DNA of 64,000 nucleotides from Faucicola osloensis_D (GCA_020041925.1 CP083409.1), one strand, 5' to 3'; shown: positions 8,069 to 16,999, counted from the stretch's first letter. Numbers and translations: made by a program. Notes: generated by a model from the letters alone, not told the origin.

Positions 8069-10042
8069 ATGATAGAACTAAAAGATGCCAGTATTCGCCG
8101 TGATGGGCGGGTATTATTCAAAGATGTCAATTTGCAAATCCATCCAGGTTGGAAAATCGGGTTAACAGGCAACAATGGCACAGGTAAATCCAGTTTTTTT
8201 GCGACGCTATTGAACCAAAAAGGCGAAGGCGAATTGGCACTCGATACAGGCAGTCTATCGGTTCCCAACAGTTGGCAAATCGGTCATATGGCGCAAGAGA
8301 TTGAAAGCACTGACCAATCGGCGATAGATTTTGTGTTGAGTGGCGACAAAGAATACTTTGAGCTGCAAGATAAGATTAACCAGCCAGATACCTTGTCAGA
8401 AGATGAGCTCGCTCATGTGCACGCACGCTTTGATGATATCCATGGCTATAGTACCCCTGCAAAAGCGTCTCAAATCATGACAGGACTTGGGTTTAATGTC
8501 GCCCAAGAAAGCCAATCTGTGAGTAGTTTTTCAGGGGGCTGGCGTATGCGCCTAAACCTTGCCAAAACCCTAATGAGCCGAGCGGATTTATTGTTGCTTG
8601 ATGAACCAACCAATCACTTGGATTTAGATGCCATCTTGTGGCTTGAAGAATGGCTCAAAGCCTATGATGGCACGTTACTCATGATTAGCCACGACCAAGC
8701 GTTTTTGGATAATGTGGTGAGCAATATCTTGCACATTGAAAACCAACAAATGACCCTTTATACAGGCAATTACAGCACCTTTGTTCGTACCCGTAGTGAA
8801 CGCCTAGCCCAGCAGCAGCAGCAGTTTGAAAAACAACAAGAAACCCGTGCCCACCTTGAAGATTTTATCCGCCGTTTTAAAGCCAAAGCCTCCAAAGCCA
8901 AACAAGCGCAAGCCCGTGTCAAACAGCTTGAACGAATGACCGAGCTAGCGCCTATCATGGCGGACAATCCGTTTCAGTTTCGGTTCAAATCCCCTGTGCA
9001 ATTAACATCGCCATTACTGGTGCTAGATAATGCCAGTGTGGGTTACAACGGTGTCGCACTCATCGAGAACATTCGCCTACAAATTACCCCTGACAGCCGC
9101 ATCGGTCTGCTAGGGATGAATGGCGCAGGAAAATCAACGGTCATTAAAGGCTTGGTGGGTGAGTTGCCTATCTTGGCTGGGACGCGTAAAGCCGCAGATA
9201 GTTTGGTACTAGGGTATTTTAACCAACACCAAATGGATAGCCTTGATGGCGAAGCATCACCCATGTTGATGCTGCAGCGTCTCGCAGGCAAAACCTCAGA
9301 CGCTGATTTACGCGCGTTTTTAGGGAGTTTTGACTTTCGCGGTGAGCGCATTGATACCAAAAGCAAGTTATTCTCTGGCGGTGAGCGAGCAAGACTCACC
9401 CTTGCGCTCATCGTATGGCAGCGTCCTAATGTTTTGGTATTAGACGAGCCGACCAACCACTTAGATTTGGAGATGCGACAAGCATTGAGTATGGCTTTGC
9501 AAGAATTTGAAGGGGCGGTCATTCTGGTGTCACATGACCGAGAAATGATAGCCAATGTTTGCGATGAGCTATATTTGGTGCATGACGGGCAATGTAACAT
9601 CTTTGACAATGACATCGCTTATTATAGTCAGTGGTTATCACAGACCCGCAAACAGCAAGCCAAACAAGCGAGCGACAATAAAAAGCTCGAAGACAAAAAA
9701 TTAGCCGAGCATAAAACAGATGTTTCACGTGAAACGTCTAACGTGCTCAATACGTTATCTAAAGAAGAACAACGCAAAAAATCCGCTGAACAGCGTAAAC
9801 TCACCGCGCCCATCCGTAAAAAAATCGAAAACGAGGAAAAACAACTAGAAAAATTCATGGCGCAGCTAGGTGAGGTTGAAGAAAAGCTGGGTGATGCAGG
9901 TCTGTATGATGATAGCCGAAAAGCGGATTTGTTAACGTTGCTCGATGAGCAGACGGCATTAAAAAATAAGATTGAAGCAGTTGAAGAGCAGGTGATGAAT
10001 TTAATGATGGCACTTGAAGAGATAGAAAATAATTTTAACTAG
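8069..10042 (+). CDS. ABC-F family ATPase (YheS-like)
   Basis: Soluble tandem ATPase without membrane segments. I prefer ATG at 8069 (657 aa) over an in-frame TTG at 8051. Two nucleotide-binding domains: the first has GNNGTGKS, the signature SFSGGWRMR and LLLDEPTNHLDLD; the second has GMNGAGKS, LFSGGERARL and VLDEPTNHLDLE. Between them lies the charged, Gln-rich P-site tRNA-interaction linker (about residues 250-310). The C-terminal 120 residues are a charged coiled coil. ABC-F proteins act on ribosomes, relieving stalls or mediating resistance. The domain order and C-terminal extension fit YheS, and the coiled-coil tail could also suggest Uup. A parS site lies inside the coding region at 9721-9736. 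Confidence 0.9.
   Translation: MIELKDASIRRDGRVLFKDVNLQIHPGWKIGLTGNNGTGKSSFFATLLNQKGEGELALDTGSLSVPNSWQIGHMAQEIESTDQSAIDFVLSGDKEYFELQDKINQPDTLSEDELAHVHARFDDIHGYSTPAKASQIMTGLGFNVAQESQSVSSFSGGWRMRLNLAKTLMSRADLLLLDEPTNHLDLDAILWLEEWLKAYDGTLLMISHDQAFLDNVVSNILHIENQQMTLYTGNYSTFVRTRSERLAQQQQQFEKQQETRAHLEDFIRRFKAKASKAKQAQARVKQLERMTELAPIMADNPFQFRFKSPVQLTSPLLVLDNASVGYNGVALIENIRLQITPDSRIGLLGMNGAGKSTVIKGLVGELPILAGTRKAADSLVLGYFNQHQMDSLDGEASPMLMLQRLAGKTSDADLRAFLGSFDFRGERIDTKSKLFSGGERARLTLALIVWQRPNVLVLDEPTNHLDLEMRQALSMALQEFEGAVILVSHDREMIANVCDELYLVHDGQCNIFDNDIAYYSQWLSQTRKQQAKQASDNKKLEDKKLAEHKTDVSRETSNVLNTLSKEEQRKKSAEQRKLTAPIRKKIENEEKQLEKFMAQLGEVEEKLGDAGLYDDSRKADLLTLLDEQTALKNKIEAVEEQVMNLMMALEEIENNFN
9721..9736. 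promoter_or_regulatory. parS: parS centromere site (ParB binding)
   Basis: The 16 bases TGTTTCACGTGAAACG match the universal bacterial parS palindrome (TGTTTCACGTGAAACA) at 15 of 16 positions, with a perfect 14-bp inner palindrome. It lies in the ABC-F gene, where it reads as Val-Ser-Arg-Glu-Thr in the coiled-coil tail. ParB binds such sites within a few tens of kilobases of oriC, in keeping with the gyrB end at the left edge. I found no second copy in the window. Confidence 0.82.
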
Positions 10043-10047
10043 CCAAT

Positions 10048-10076
10048 AAAAAAGACAGCCTAGACTGTCTTTTTTT
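10048..10076. terminator. Bidirectional terminator between ABC-F gene and prx-grx
   Basis: Perfect 11-bp stem AAAAAAGACAG / CTGTCTTTTTT with a 6-base loop, between two convergent genes. Confidence 0.87.
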
Positions 10077-10090
10077 TATTTAATCAAACA

Positions 10091-10837
10091 TTATTTTGCA
10101 TCAGCAAAATATTTTTGTAAGTCATCATTACCACCGATGTGTTTGCCACCGATAAACACCTGTGGGGTAGTTTCACGACCAGTAATTGCTCGCACTGAAG
10201 TGATACTGGCATCTTTACCAAGTACAATTTCTTCAAATTCAAAGCCTTTTTCGGTTAACGTTTCTTTAGCTTTGGCACAATGTGGGCAACCAGGCTTGGT
10301 AAAAATTGAGACAGAGGGTTTGTCTTGCCAGTTTGGGTCAATATATTTAATCATGGTATCAGCATCTGATACTTCGTATGGGTCATCACTGCCGCTGTCT
10401 TGAGGTTCGTCAAAGATTTTGACGATTTTGCCATCATCCACGAGCATCGAATAACGCCATGAACGTTTGCCAAACCCAATCGCTGAATCATCAATTAAGC
10501 GTCCCATCGCTTCGGCAAACTCGCCGTTCCCATCTGGCATCACGGTCACATTACTACAGTCTTGGTCTTTTGCCCAAGCATTCATAACAAAGGTATCGTT
10601 GACCGAGACACACACGATGTCATCAACGCCTAGTTTGGCAAATTCAGTTGCCAATTCATTGTAACGCGGTAAATGCAGTGATGAACACGTTGGTGTAAAC
10701 GCCCCTGGTAATGCGAACAATACTACTTTTTTGCCTTTGAATAATTCATCCGTGGTAACATCCACCCATTTACCTTGCTGCTGGGTATGAAAAGTCACGC
10801 TTGGCACTTGTTTGCCAATCATATCGCTAAACGCCAT
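10091..10837 (-). CDS. Peroxiredoxin 5 / glutaredoxin fusion
   Basis: Reduces hydrogen peroxide and alkyl peroxides with glutathione, the glutaredoxin half recycling the peroxiredoxin half. The 248 residues contain a Prx5-type domain (1-165) with peroxidatic Cys51 in PGAFTPTCSS, then a short linker (DPNWQDKP) and a glutaredoxin domain (about 175-248) with the dithiol CPHC at 184-187 and the cis-Pro segment TTPQVFIGG. This hybrid is known from Haemophilus and Neisseria. A TAAGGAG ribosome-binding site precedes the ATG. gshA, 4 kb away, makes its glutathione cofactor. Confidence 0.95.
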   Translation of the reverse strand: MAFSDMIGKQVPSVTFHTQQQGKWVDVTTDELFKGKKVVLFALPGAFTPTCSSLHLPRYNELATEFAKLGVDDIVCVSVNDTFVMNAWAKDQDCSNVTVMPDGNGEFAEAMGRLIDDSAIGFGKRSWRYSMLVDDGKIVKIFDEPQDSGSDDPYEVSDADTMIKYIDPNWQDKPSVSIFTKPGCPHCAKAKETLTEKGFEFEEIVLGKDASITSVRAITGRETTPQVFIGGKHIGGNDDLQKYFADAK

Positions 10838-11037
10838 GTCCTACTCCTTATTATCGTAAATTGTTATACTACATTTTTTATTAAATAACCTATTTGCCTA
10901 CTCATTATACAAACAAATAAGGTAAAAAACTGTAATCAGCGTTATTAAAAAGTTAATTACTTTAATAAGTATTTTAAATCATTATATAATTTATGATTTA
11001 TTTTATATGATTAACTGTGGTGATAACAGTCCGTCAA

Positions 11038-11067
11038 TTGTTAAAAATTGACAAAATCAGTTATGAT
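11038..11067 (+). promoter_or_regulatory. Possible sigma-70 promoter of yajQ
   Basis: TTGTTA (11038-11043), an 18-base spacer and TATGAT (11062-11067), about 50 bases before the yajQ start. A TTGACA at 11048-11053 is too close to this -10 to pair with it. Confidence 0.35.
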
Positions 11068-11116
11068 AGGGCAGATTTTTTAGATTCTATTCAACAAATT
11101 TGATAAGGAAAACCTC

Positions 11117-11605
11117 ATGCCATCATTTGACGTGGTTTCAGAGCTACAATTATTTGAAGTTAAACATGCCGTGCAAAATACCGAGAAAGAAATCGCCACC
11201 CGTTTTGACTTTAAAGGCAGTGATATTAAAGTCGAACTAAATGAGAAAGACAAAAAAATCACCATCACCTCAGACAATGAGTTGCAGATGGAAAACGTGT
11301 ATGCCATGCTTGAGAAAAACATGATAAAACGTGGGGTAGATTTGCAGTCACTCGACCCACAGGATAATCAAGGCTCGGGCAAACAAATGAAAAAAGTGGT
11401 CAATCTGAAAGATGGACTTGATGGCGATACCGCCAAAAAAATCAGCAAGGCATTAAAAGAGTCGGATTTGAAAGTATCGGCAGCGATTCAAGGCGATAAA
11501 GTACGGGTCAATGATAAGAAAAAAGACACGCTACAGCAAGCGATGGCATTTTTGAAAGAAAAGCAATTTGGCGTGCCACTGCAATTTAATAATTTTAAAG
11601 ACTAA
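11117..11605 (+). CDS. yajQ: YajQ family nucleotide-binding protein
   Basis: A 162-residue cytoplasmic protein of the YajQ (DUF520) family. The start MPSFDVVSELQLFEVKHAV and the segments TRFDFKGSD, ITITSDNE and KLVNLK-like KKVVNLKDGLDGDTAKKI are diagnostic, as is the C-terminal FLKEKQFGVPLQFNNF. Family members bind cyclic di-GMP in Xanthomonas and Pseudomonas and modulate transcription factors; whether this one does is not shown. TAAGGA lies before the ATG. The next gene starts 24 bases after its stop on the same strand. Confidence 0.95.
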   Translation: MPSFDVVSELQLFEVKHAVQNTEKEIATRFDFKGSDIKVELNEKDKKITITSDNELQMENVYAMLEKNMIKRGVDLQSLDPQDNQGSGKQMKKVVNLKDGLDGDTAKKISKALKESDLKVSAAIQGDKVRVNDKKKDTLQQAMAFLKEKQFGVPLQFNNFKD

Positions 11606-11629
11606 TTTGGATTTTATTCAATAATTTAA

Positions 11630-12157
11630 ATGTCTAATCAAAACCAAAAATCATCATTGAAAATTTTTTTACTGCTTGTGATTCCACAAGCAGTAGTTTT
11701 TTTGATGGTCGGTGCAAATGTAAATACGCTGGTATCGGTTGTTTTGGTCATGACATTACTTTGGTGGCAAAGTAATTTTACTGAGCAGCAGAATATTCGC
11801 TTTGGCATTATTTTTGTTGGGATTTTATTTATCGTTTATCATTTTACTTATGGATTTTATCTATACAATCATGATAAAAACATAAAAAAAGTATGTGGCG
11901 TATTTTCAAAATATACCACAAAGAATGACTTCAAATCCTCAAGGAAAGTTTTAATCTTGTACCAAGAGAAACAAAGAAAATTTTATGAGTTCAGCTATAT
12001 CAATCGTATACACAAAGATACAGATTATTTTAAAGCTAAATATAACCCATCACAGCAAATCTGCGTTGAATATGTCAAATTGCCTATTTTAACGATGAGT
12101 TACCCATTTATGTTAAAAAGCGTGCAAAGAATTGATTTAGAAAATCAGCAACAGTAA
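11630..12157 (+). CDS. Small membrane protein of unknown function
   Basis: 175 residues, not recognised. Three hydrophobic segments are visible near the N-terminus (about 10-30, 32-46 and 58-78: IFLLLVIPQAVVFLMVG, TLVSVVLVMTLLWW, FGIIFVGILFIVYHF), followed by a soluble, Lys/Tyr-rich C-terminal domain of about 95 residues with a single Cys at its start and another near the end. It is more AT-rich than its neighbours, and no ribosome-binding site is visible before the ATG. It may be translated from the yajQ transcript, 24 bases upstream. Its 3' end lies 10 bases from convergent hisB. Confidence 0.6.
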   Translation: MSNQNQKSSLKIFLLLVIPQAVVFLMVGANVNTLVSVVLVMTLLWWQSNFTEQQNIRFGIIFVGILFIVYHFTYGFYLYNHDKNIKKVCGVFSKYTTKNDFKSSRKVLILYQEKQRKFYEFSYINRIHKDTDYFKAKYNPSQQICVEYVKLPILTMSYPFMLKSVQRIDLENQQQ

Positions 12158-12167
12158 CTATTTAAAG

Positions 12168-12770
12168 TTATAGACTTTCTTTGGTACTCGGCAATCTATC
12201 GAGCGCACGTTCATCATATTCCACCGCCATGCGCAGCGCACGAGCAAATGCCTTAAACGTACTTTCAATTTGGTGATGGCTGTTTTTGCCTTTCAAGTTA
12301 TCCAAATGAATAGTTATCATGGCATGATTGACAAAGCCATAGAAAAATTCACTGAACAAATCCACATCAAACCCACCAATCATCGCACGGGTAAACGGGA
12401 TATCCATGTGCAGTCCAGGGCGACCTGAAATATCCACTACTGCACGGCTAAGGCTTTCATCGAGCGGGGCATAAAAATGCCCATAACGCACGATGCCTTT
12501 TTTGTCACCAATCGCTTGTTTGAAGGCTTGACCTAGCGTGATACCGACATCTTCGACGCTATGATGGTCGTCAATGTGGGTGTCGCCGTTACAGGTGATA
12601 TCCATGTCAATTAAGCCATGACGTTTGATTTGGTCAAGCATATGGTCAAGAAATGGCACGCCCGTGTCAATGCTGCCTTGACCAGTACCGTCAAGGTTGA
12701 TAGATACGGTGATTTGGGTTTCGGCGGTATTTCGTGTGACAGTGGCGATACGCGATGGGCGAGTGGTCAT
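12168..12770 (-). CDS. hisB: Imidazoleglycerol-phosphate dehydratase
   Basis: Sixth step of histidine synthesis, converting imidazole glycerol phosphate to imidazole acetol phosphate. At 200 residues it is the monofunctional form, without the N-terminal phosphatase of the enteric HisB. The metal-binding motifs DDHHSVED (His, His, Glu) and NSHHQIEST are both present, as is FLDHMLDQIKRHG. AAGGGA precedes the ATG. It lies 22 bases after def on the same strand and is probably co-transcribed with it. In many relatives hisB is followed by hisH; here hisH is 41 kb away. Confidence 0.97.
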   Translation of the reverse strand: MTTRPSRIATVTRNTAETQITVSINLDGTGQGSIDTGVPFLDHMLDQIKRHGLIDMDITCNGDTHIDDHHSVEDVGITLGQAFKQAIGDKKGIVRYGHFYAPLDESLSRAVVDISGRPGLHMDIPFTRAMIGGFDVDLFSEFFYGFVNHAMITIHLDNLKGKNSHHQIESTFKAFARALRMAVEYDERALDRLPSTKESL

Positions 12771-12792
12771 GGTTTTCCCTTACAGTTAAAAA

Positions 12793-13323
12793 TCACAGTC
12801 TTTTATGTTCAGCATCTTTTTCACGCTGTTTGACAACTTTACGCACTTTATCACGCGCACGGTCTTGTTTGAGCTTGGATAGATAATCCACAAAAACTTT
12901 ACCATTTAAATGGTCAATTTCATGTTGGATACATACGGCAAGTAGGCCTTGTGCTTCTTCAACAAACGGGTTGCCCTGCGCGTCGACAGCCTCAATTCTG
13001 ACATGTTTGGGTCTATCGACTTTGTCATAGTACTCTGGCACAGACAAACACCCTTCTTCGTAGCTATATAATTCATCGGCTAATGGGGTGATAACAGGGT
13101 TGATAAACACCCGAGGCTGGCTGCCATCTTCAGATAAGTCCATCACTACCAATTGAATATGCTCGTCTACTTGCGTTGCCGCCAGACCAATACCTTTGGC
13201 GGCATACATGGTTTCAAACATATCATCAATCAAGGTTTTTAGGTCATCGTCAAAGTGGGTGACAGGCTTGGCAAGGGTACGAAGCCTCGGATCTGGGTAA
13301 TTTAAAATGGTACGTAAAGTCAT
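12793..13323 (-). CDS. def: Peptide deformylase
   Basis: Metalloenzyme that removes the N-formyl group from nascent proteins. The 176 residues have all three family motifs: GIGLAATQ (44-51), EGCLSVP with metal ligand Cys92, and QHEIDHLNG with His134, Glu135 and His138. The C-terminal basic tail is normal. As in many gammaproteobacteria, it is divergent from a lysM-dprA-tsaC set; the usual downstream fmt is missing and hisB takes its place. Confidence 0.97.
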   Translation of the reverse strand: MTLRTILNYPDPRLRTLAKPVTHFDDDLKTLIDDMFETMYAAKGIGLAATQVDEHIQLVVMDLSEDGSQPRVFINPVITPLADELYSYEEGCLSVPEYYDKVDRPKHVRIEAVDAQGNPFVEEAQGLLAVCIQHEIDHLNGKVFVDYLSKLKQDRARDKVRKVVKQREKDAEHKRL

Positions 13324-13697
13324 AATCGGTCAACTGTTAATAAGGCAAATAATAGGGCAAAAGTTATCTAAAAAAATTGGCATAGGGTAACGCAAACGCT
13401 AAAGTTTGGCTACTATAACTTATATATAGGTGCAAACCAATCGCTTCACAATAGCAAATAATCAATGATAATGATTGAGTCATTAAAATCCACCAAAACC
13501 AAATCATTTAAAAAAACGATTTAAAGAGAAAATTTATGAAGCCCCAATTATTTTATGCTATGCTAACCGAAATTTACATAGTGCAAATTATGGGTGATTT
13601 TGCGACACATAACACAACATTTGGCTATGATTTTTATAAGTGATGGTGAAGCGTATGCCATTTAAAGCGTTAAGCCGTTAACCTTGAGCATTGGGCT
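13324..13697. other. Divergent control region between def and the LysM gene
   Basis: 374 AT-rich bases between divergent genes. A segment near 13463-13484 (TGATAATGATTGAG) resembles half of a Fur box, but the second half does not match. I see no strong promoter, ORF or RNA structure. Confidence 0.35.
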
Positions 13698-14801
13698 ATG
13701 ACAAACTATAACACCACGACAATGAAAAAATTATCCTTCGCTTTGTTGGCAACCCTAGGTATGACAGTGACTTCGTTAGCCGCTGCTAACAACCCGCCGC
13801 CTCGTATCAAAGCCGATGCGCCCAACCGTTACGTGGTAAAAAAAGGTGATACGCTTTGGGATATCTCCGGCAAATTCTTAGAAAGTCCGTGGCGCTGGAA
13901 AGAAATCTGGGCGACCAATAAGCATATTCGTAATCCGCATCTGATTTATCCAAAAGATGTGATTATCTTATGTGTGATTAAAGGGCAAAAATTGGTCGGT
14001 GTAGATACGGGTGAAGGCTGTGCAGGCGTTGAAAAAGCCATGAACGCGCCAGTCACCACAACCACAGTGGTAAGTGCCGCAGGTAGCATCGCTGCGATTC
14101 CTTTGACTGCCATTGAAACATGGCTTGAGCGCAATATCATCGTATCGCCTGATGACTTTAAAACTACCCCCTATGTGCTTGCTTCAAAAGATAAAAACAT
14201 TATCACAGGTGTCGGCAACAAAATCTATGCCAAAGGCGTGCCACTCATTGTGGGACAACGCTATGGCGTGTATCGTGAGGGCGAACCGTATGTTGACCCA
14301 GTGACCCGTAAAGTCATCGGTCTTGAAGTCACCCAAGTTGCCGCAGGTATCGTCACTAGCGTAGCATCAAACGGTGTTTCTAGTATCGAGCTTAAAAAAT
14401 CGTATGGTCAAGAAGTGCGCGAAGGTGACCGTGTATTTGTCGAAGTCGGTCAGTACTTGCCACCCGCTTTTTATCCAAAACCTGCCAGCGTTACTCGTGG
14501 CGGTCGCGTGATTCGTATTTTAAATTCCATTAGTAGTGCGGGTCGAGATGGGGTGATTGCCATTAATTTGGGTACCAGCCAAGGCGCTGAGCCAGGCGAT
14601 GTGTTGACGGTTTATCAAAAAGGCGCTTTAGTCTTGGACGACTATTCATCCGTGAAAGGTGGGGCAGTACGATTGCCAAGTGAGCAAATCGGTCATGTCA
14701 TGGTATTTAAAGCATTTAACGATATTAGCTACGCTTATGTACTCGATGCAGAATCACTGATTCATGAGCAAGATTTTTTATTGCCTGCGGTCGGCAACTA
14801 A
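13698..14801 (+). CDS. LysM domain protein, exported
   Basis: A 367-residue exported peptidoglycan-binding protein. A signal peptide (KKLSFALLATLGMTVTSLAAA) is followed by one LysM domain (about 43-91: YVVKKGDTLWDISGKFL, then the NPHLIYPKDV end). The large C-terminal part has the repeated beta-rich pattern typical of the LysM protein that accompanies dprA in Pseudomonas and Acinetobacter. An ATG at 13722 (MKKLSF) gives a more standard signal peptide and may be the true start; no clear ribosome-binding site decides between them. It probably binds the cell wall in the periplasm; no catalytic domain is visible. A stem-loop follows at 14863-14887. Confidence 0.88.
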   Translation: MTNYNTTTMKKLSFALLATLGMTVTSLAAANNPPPRIKADAPNRYVVKKGDTLWDISGKFLESPWRWKEIWATNKHIRNPHLIYPKDVIILCVIKGQKLVGVDTGEGCAGVEKAMNAPVTTTTVVSAAGSIAAIPLTAIETWLERNIIVSPDDFKTTPYVLASKDKNIITGVGNKIYAKGVPLIVGQRYGVYREGEPYVDPVTRKVIGLEVTQVAAGIVTSVASNGVSSIELKKSYGQEVREGDRVFVEVGQYLPPAFYPKPASVTRGGRVIRILNSISSAGRDGVIAINLGTSQGAEPGDVLTVYQKGALVLDDYSSVKGGAVRLPSEQIGHVMVFKAFNDISYAYVLDAESLIHEQDFLLPAVGN

Positions 14802-14862
14802 CGCTTTCGCTTACTTTTGCTTGCCTGCCCTTGCTTATGCTTGATGGGTAAGCGATTGTTCA

Positions 14863-14895
14863 AAAGCCAGTCACCTTGACTGGCTTTGCTGTCTT
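14863..14895 (+). terminator. Stem-loop after the LysM gene
   Basis: Perfect 11-bp stem AAAGCCAGTCA / TGACTGGCTTT with a 3-base loop; the T-tract behind it is poor (GCTGTCTTT), so termination may be partial. Confidence 0.6.
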
Positions 14896-14967
14896 TAAAG
14901 TTTTTATGGTGAGAAAAATTTATACTAGCAAACATTCATAAGCCCTATACATGCCTAAGGAATATAC

Positions 14968-16200
14968 GTGATGCAGGATTATCAGCCTAACTTAAACCCG
15001 GCGCAGCAGGCTGCCTTATTGTTATGGCATTTAGTGAACTTATCGGTGCCGGTTTATAACAAGCTTGTAGCGCGTTTTGGTAGCGCTGAACAAGCCATTC
15101 AAGCCAAGCTGGCAGACTGGCAAGCACTGGGATTGCATGATAATCACCACAAACGTTTTGCTGAGTTTATCAGCGCCAGTCGAACCAGCCAGTTTTTGCA
15201 TGATACGCTATTAGAACTATCGCACGGGCAGTATGGAGTGGTGTTTGATAATGATCCTTTATATCCGTCGCAGTTAAAAAACATCTATGACCCACCCCCT
15301 TTGCTATTGTATCAAGGCAACTTATCTGCCTTAAGCCAACCACAATTGGCGATCGTTGGAAGTCGTAAACCTAGCCCACATGCCGAAAAAATTGCTTTTG
15401 ATATGGCGCAATATTTGGCGCACGAAGGTTTATGGATCACCAGTGGCATGGCAGAAGGCATTGACAAACAAGCGCATTTAGGTGCGTTAAGTCTACAGAT
15501 GACGGGTACACAAGGTGGTACTATTGCGGTACTGGGCAATGGTATTAAACATTGTTATCCAAAAAATCACGCCAGTCTTAAAGCCCATATTATTGCGTCA
15601 GGTGGCTGCGTCATTAGTGAATTATTGCCCGATATGCCGAGCAATCGCTACCATTTTCCAAGGCGCAATCGTCTCGTCGCTGGGCTAAGTTTGGCAACTT
15701 TGGTTGTAGAAGCGGCTGCAAAAAGCGGCTCGCTCATTACGGCCAGAGAAGCCAACGAGCAAGGCAAACAAGTTTTTGCTATTCCTAGTCATATTGACAA
15801 CCTCAACGCCAAAGGTTGCCACCAATTGATTCGTGAGGGTGCGACCTTAGTCGATCATCCATCACAAATTTTGGAAGATTTATCAATTTTTAAATCGCCG
15901 CTTGTCAAAGCCACCGAGGTTGAAACAACGCCGATAGTTGCACAGTCAGTCATCAGTAGCCCTCAATTACCATCCGAATCAGCATCAAATACCCAGCCGC
16001 ACCAAGCGCCATTGGCGATGGATGTGGCGCCGCATTTGCAGACACTACTTAATCAACTCGATTGGGTCGGGCAAGATTTAGACAACTTGGTCGATAAAAC
16101 CCGTACCGATATTGCCACACTCATGGGCTGGCTGATTGAGCTTGAGCTAATGGGACTGGTGATGCAGCGCGGCGGTCTATACATGCGCTGCCGCCCTTAA
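14968..16200 (+). CDS. dprA: DNA-processing protein DprA
   Basis: Loads RecA on incoming single-stranded DNA during natural transformation. 410 residues: an N-terminal SAM-like helical part, a Rossmann-like core with LAIVGSRKPSPHAEKIA, TSGMAEGID, GTIAVLGNGI and FPRRNRLVAGLS, then a Pro/Ser-rich linker and a C-terminal winged-helix-like domain (about 345-410). GTG (14968) and ATG (14971) are adjacent possible starts; TAAGG at 14956-14960 suits either. Moraxella osloensis is known to be naturally transformable, in keeping with an intact dprA. Confidence 0.96.
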   Translation: MMQDYQPNLNPAQQAALLLWHLVNLSVPVYNKLVARFGSAEQAIQAKLADWQALGLHDNHHKRFAEFISASRTSQFLHDTLLELSHGQYGVVFDNDPLYPSQLKNIYDPPPLLLYQGNLSALSQPQLAIVGSRKPSPHAEKIAFDMAQYLAHEGLWITSGMAEGIDKQAHLGALSLQMTGTQGGTIAVLGNGIKHCYPKNHASLKAHIIASGGCVISELLPDMPSNRYHFPRRNRLVAGLSLATLVVEAAAKSGSLITAREANEQGKQVFAIPSHIDNLNAKGCHQLIREGATLVDHPSQILEDLSIFKSPLVKATEVETTPIVAQSVISSPQLPSESASNTQPHQAPLAMDVAPHLQTLLNQLDWVGQDLDNLVDKTRTDIATLMGWLIELELMGLVMQRGGLYMRCRP

Positions 16201-16249
16201 TTTTGATAAGCGATAAGCAAAAAAAACTACAAAATAATCGAGGTATATA

Positions 16250-16855
16250 ATGCAATTTAATGACACCCAGCTCGATGCAGTTCAGCAATTTTTACAAGCC
16301 GGCAATCTGCTCGCTTATCCAACCGAAGCGGTGTGGGGAATTGGCTGTGACCCGTTTAACGAAACAGCAGTGAAACAGATTTTAGCGATTAAACAACGTC
16401 CAATCGAAAAAGGCATGATTGTTATCACAGGCGATATCGCGCATATTCAACCATTCTTACAGCCATTACCACAGCAGGTAGTCAATAGCATTGCGGCAAG
16501 TTGGCAGTCTAGCGATGCACAAGCCACGACTTGGTTGTTACCGATTCCTGCATCATTGCAAGGCAAAATCCCCGAATGGGTCACAGGTGGACGAGATAGC
16601 TTAGCCATACGAGTAATTAGCCATCCGATGATTGCCAAACTATGCAATCACATTGCTCAAGCAGACAACCATAACCCATTTGGATTTTTGGTATCCACAA
16701 GTTGTAACCTATCGGGGCTAACGCCTGCTACTGATTTCGCGGCTGCTTATCAATACTTTGGAGATGCCATCGGTTATTTACTTGGCGACACCCTTGGATT
16801 TGTTCGACCTAGCCAAATTTTTGATGCATTAACCCAACAACAAGTACGGGCTTAA
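16250..16855 (+). CDS. tsaC: Threonylcarbamoyl-AMP synthase (Sua5/YciO/YrdC family)
   Basis: Makes threonylcarbamoyl-adenylate from threonine, bicarbonate and ATP for the t6A modification of ANN-reading tRNAs. The 201 residues show LLAYPTEAVWGIGCDP, the KQRPIEKGMIVI strand, the TTWLLP segment, AIRVISHP and STSCNLSG with PATDF, all typical of TsaC. The single-domain length fits TsaC rather than the longer Sua5. GAGG precedes the ATG. It follows dprA by 50 bases, the order seen in many gammaproteobacteria. Confidence 0.95.
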   Translation: MQFNDTQLDAVQQFLQAGNLLAYPTEAVWGIGCDPFNETAVKQILAIKQRPIEKGMIVITGDIAHIQPFLQPLPQQVVNSIAASWQSSDAQATTWLLPIPASLQGKIPEWVTGGRDSLAIRVISHPMIAKLCNHIAQADNHNPFGFLVSTSCNLSGLTPATDFAAAYQYFGDAIGYLLGDTLGFVRPSQIFDALTQQQVRA

Positions 16856-16973
16856 CGCCCTGTTTTTGGCAATGTTTGGAGCAATTTTTATCTTCTTATG
16901 TCATAAATACGTAAATTTAGTGTGGATTTCATAGGAAAAACGCCATTTCGACCCGCAAATAATGCGACTCACT

Positions 16974-16999
16974 CTTGAAATTAAAGGGATTCACCATTA
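16974..16999 (+). promoter_or_regulatory. Sigma-32-like heat-shock promoter of grpE
   Basis: CTTGAAA (16974-16980), an 11-base spacer and CACCATTA (16992-16999) match the RpoH consensus (CTTGAAA, N11-16, CCCCATNT) at all seven -35 positions and most of the -10. The site lies about 80 bases before grpE, a classical heat-shock gene. Confidence 0.62.

Noticed and set aside
9043..9615. 190-codon open frame antisense to the ABC-F gene
   Set aside because: Shadow of a strongly conserved coding frame; Ser/Arg-rich composition typical of antisense translation.
13461..13485. Fur-box-like TGATAATGATTGAG between def and the LysM gene
   Set aside because: Only the left half matches the consensus; the right half is wrong, and no -10 or -35 is linked to it.
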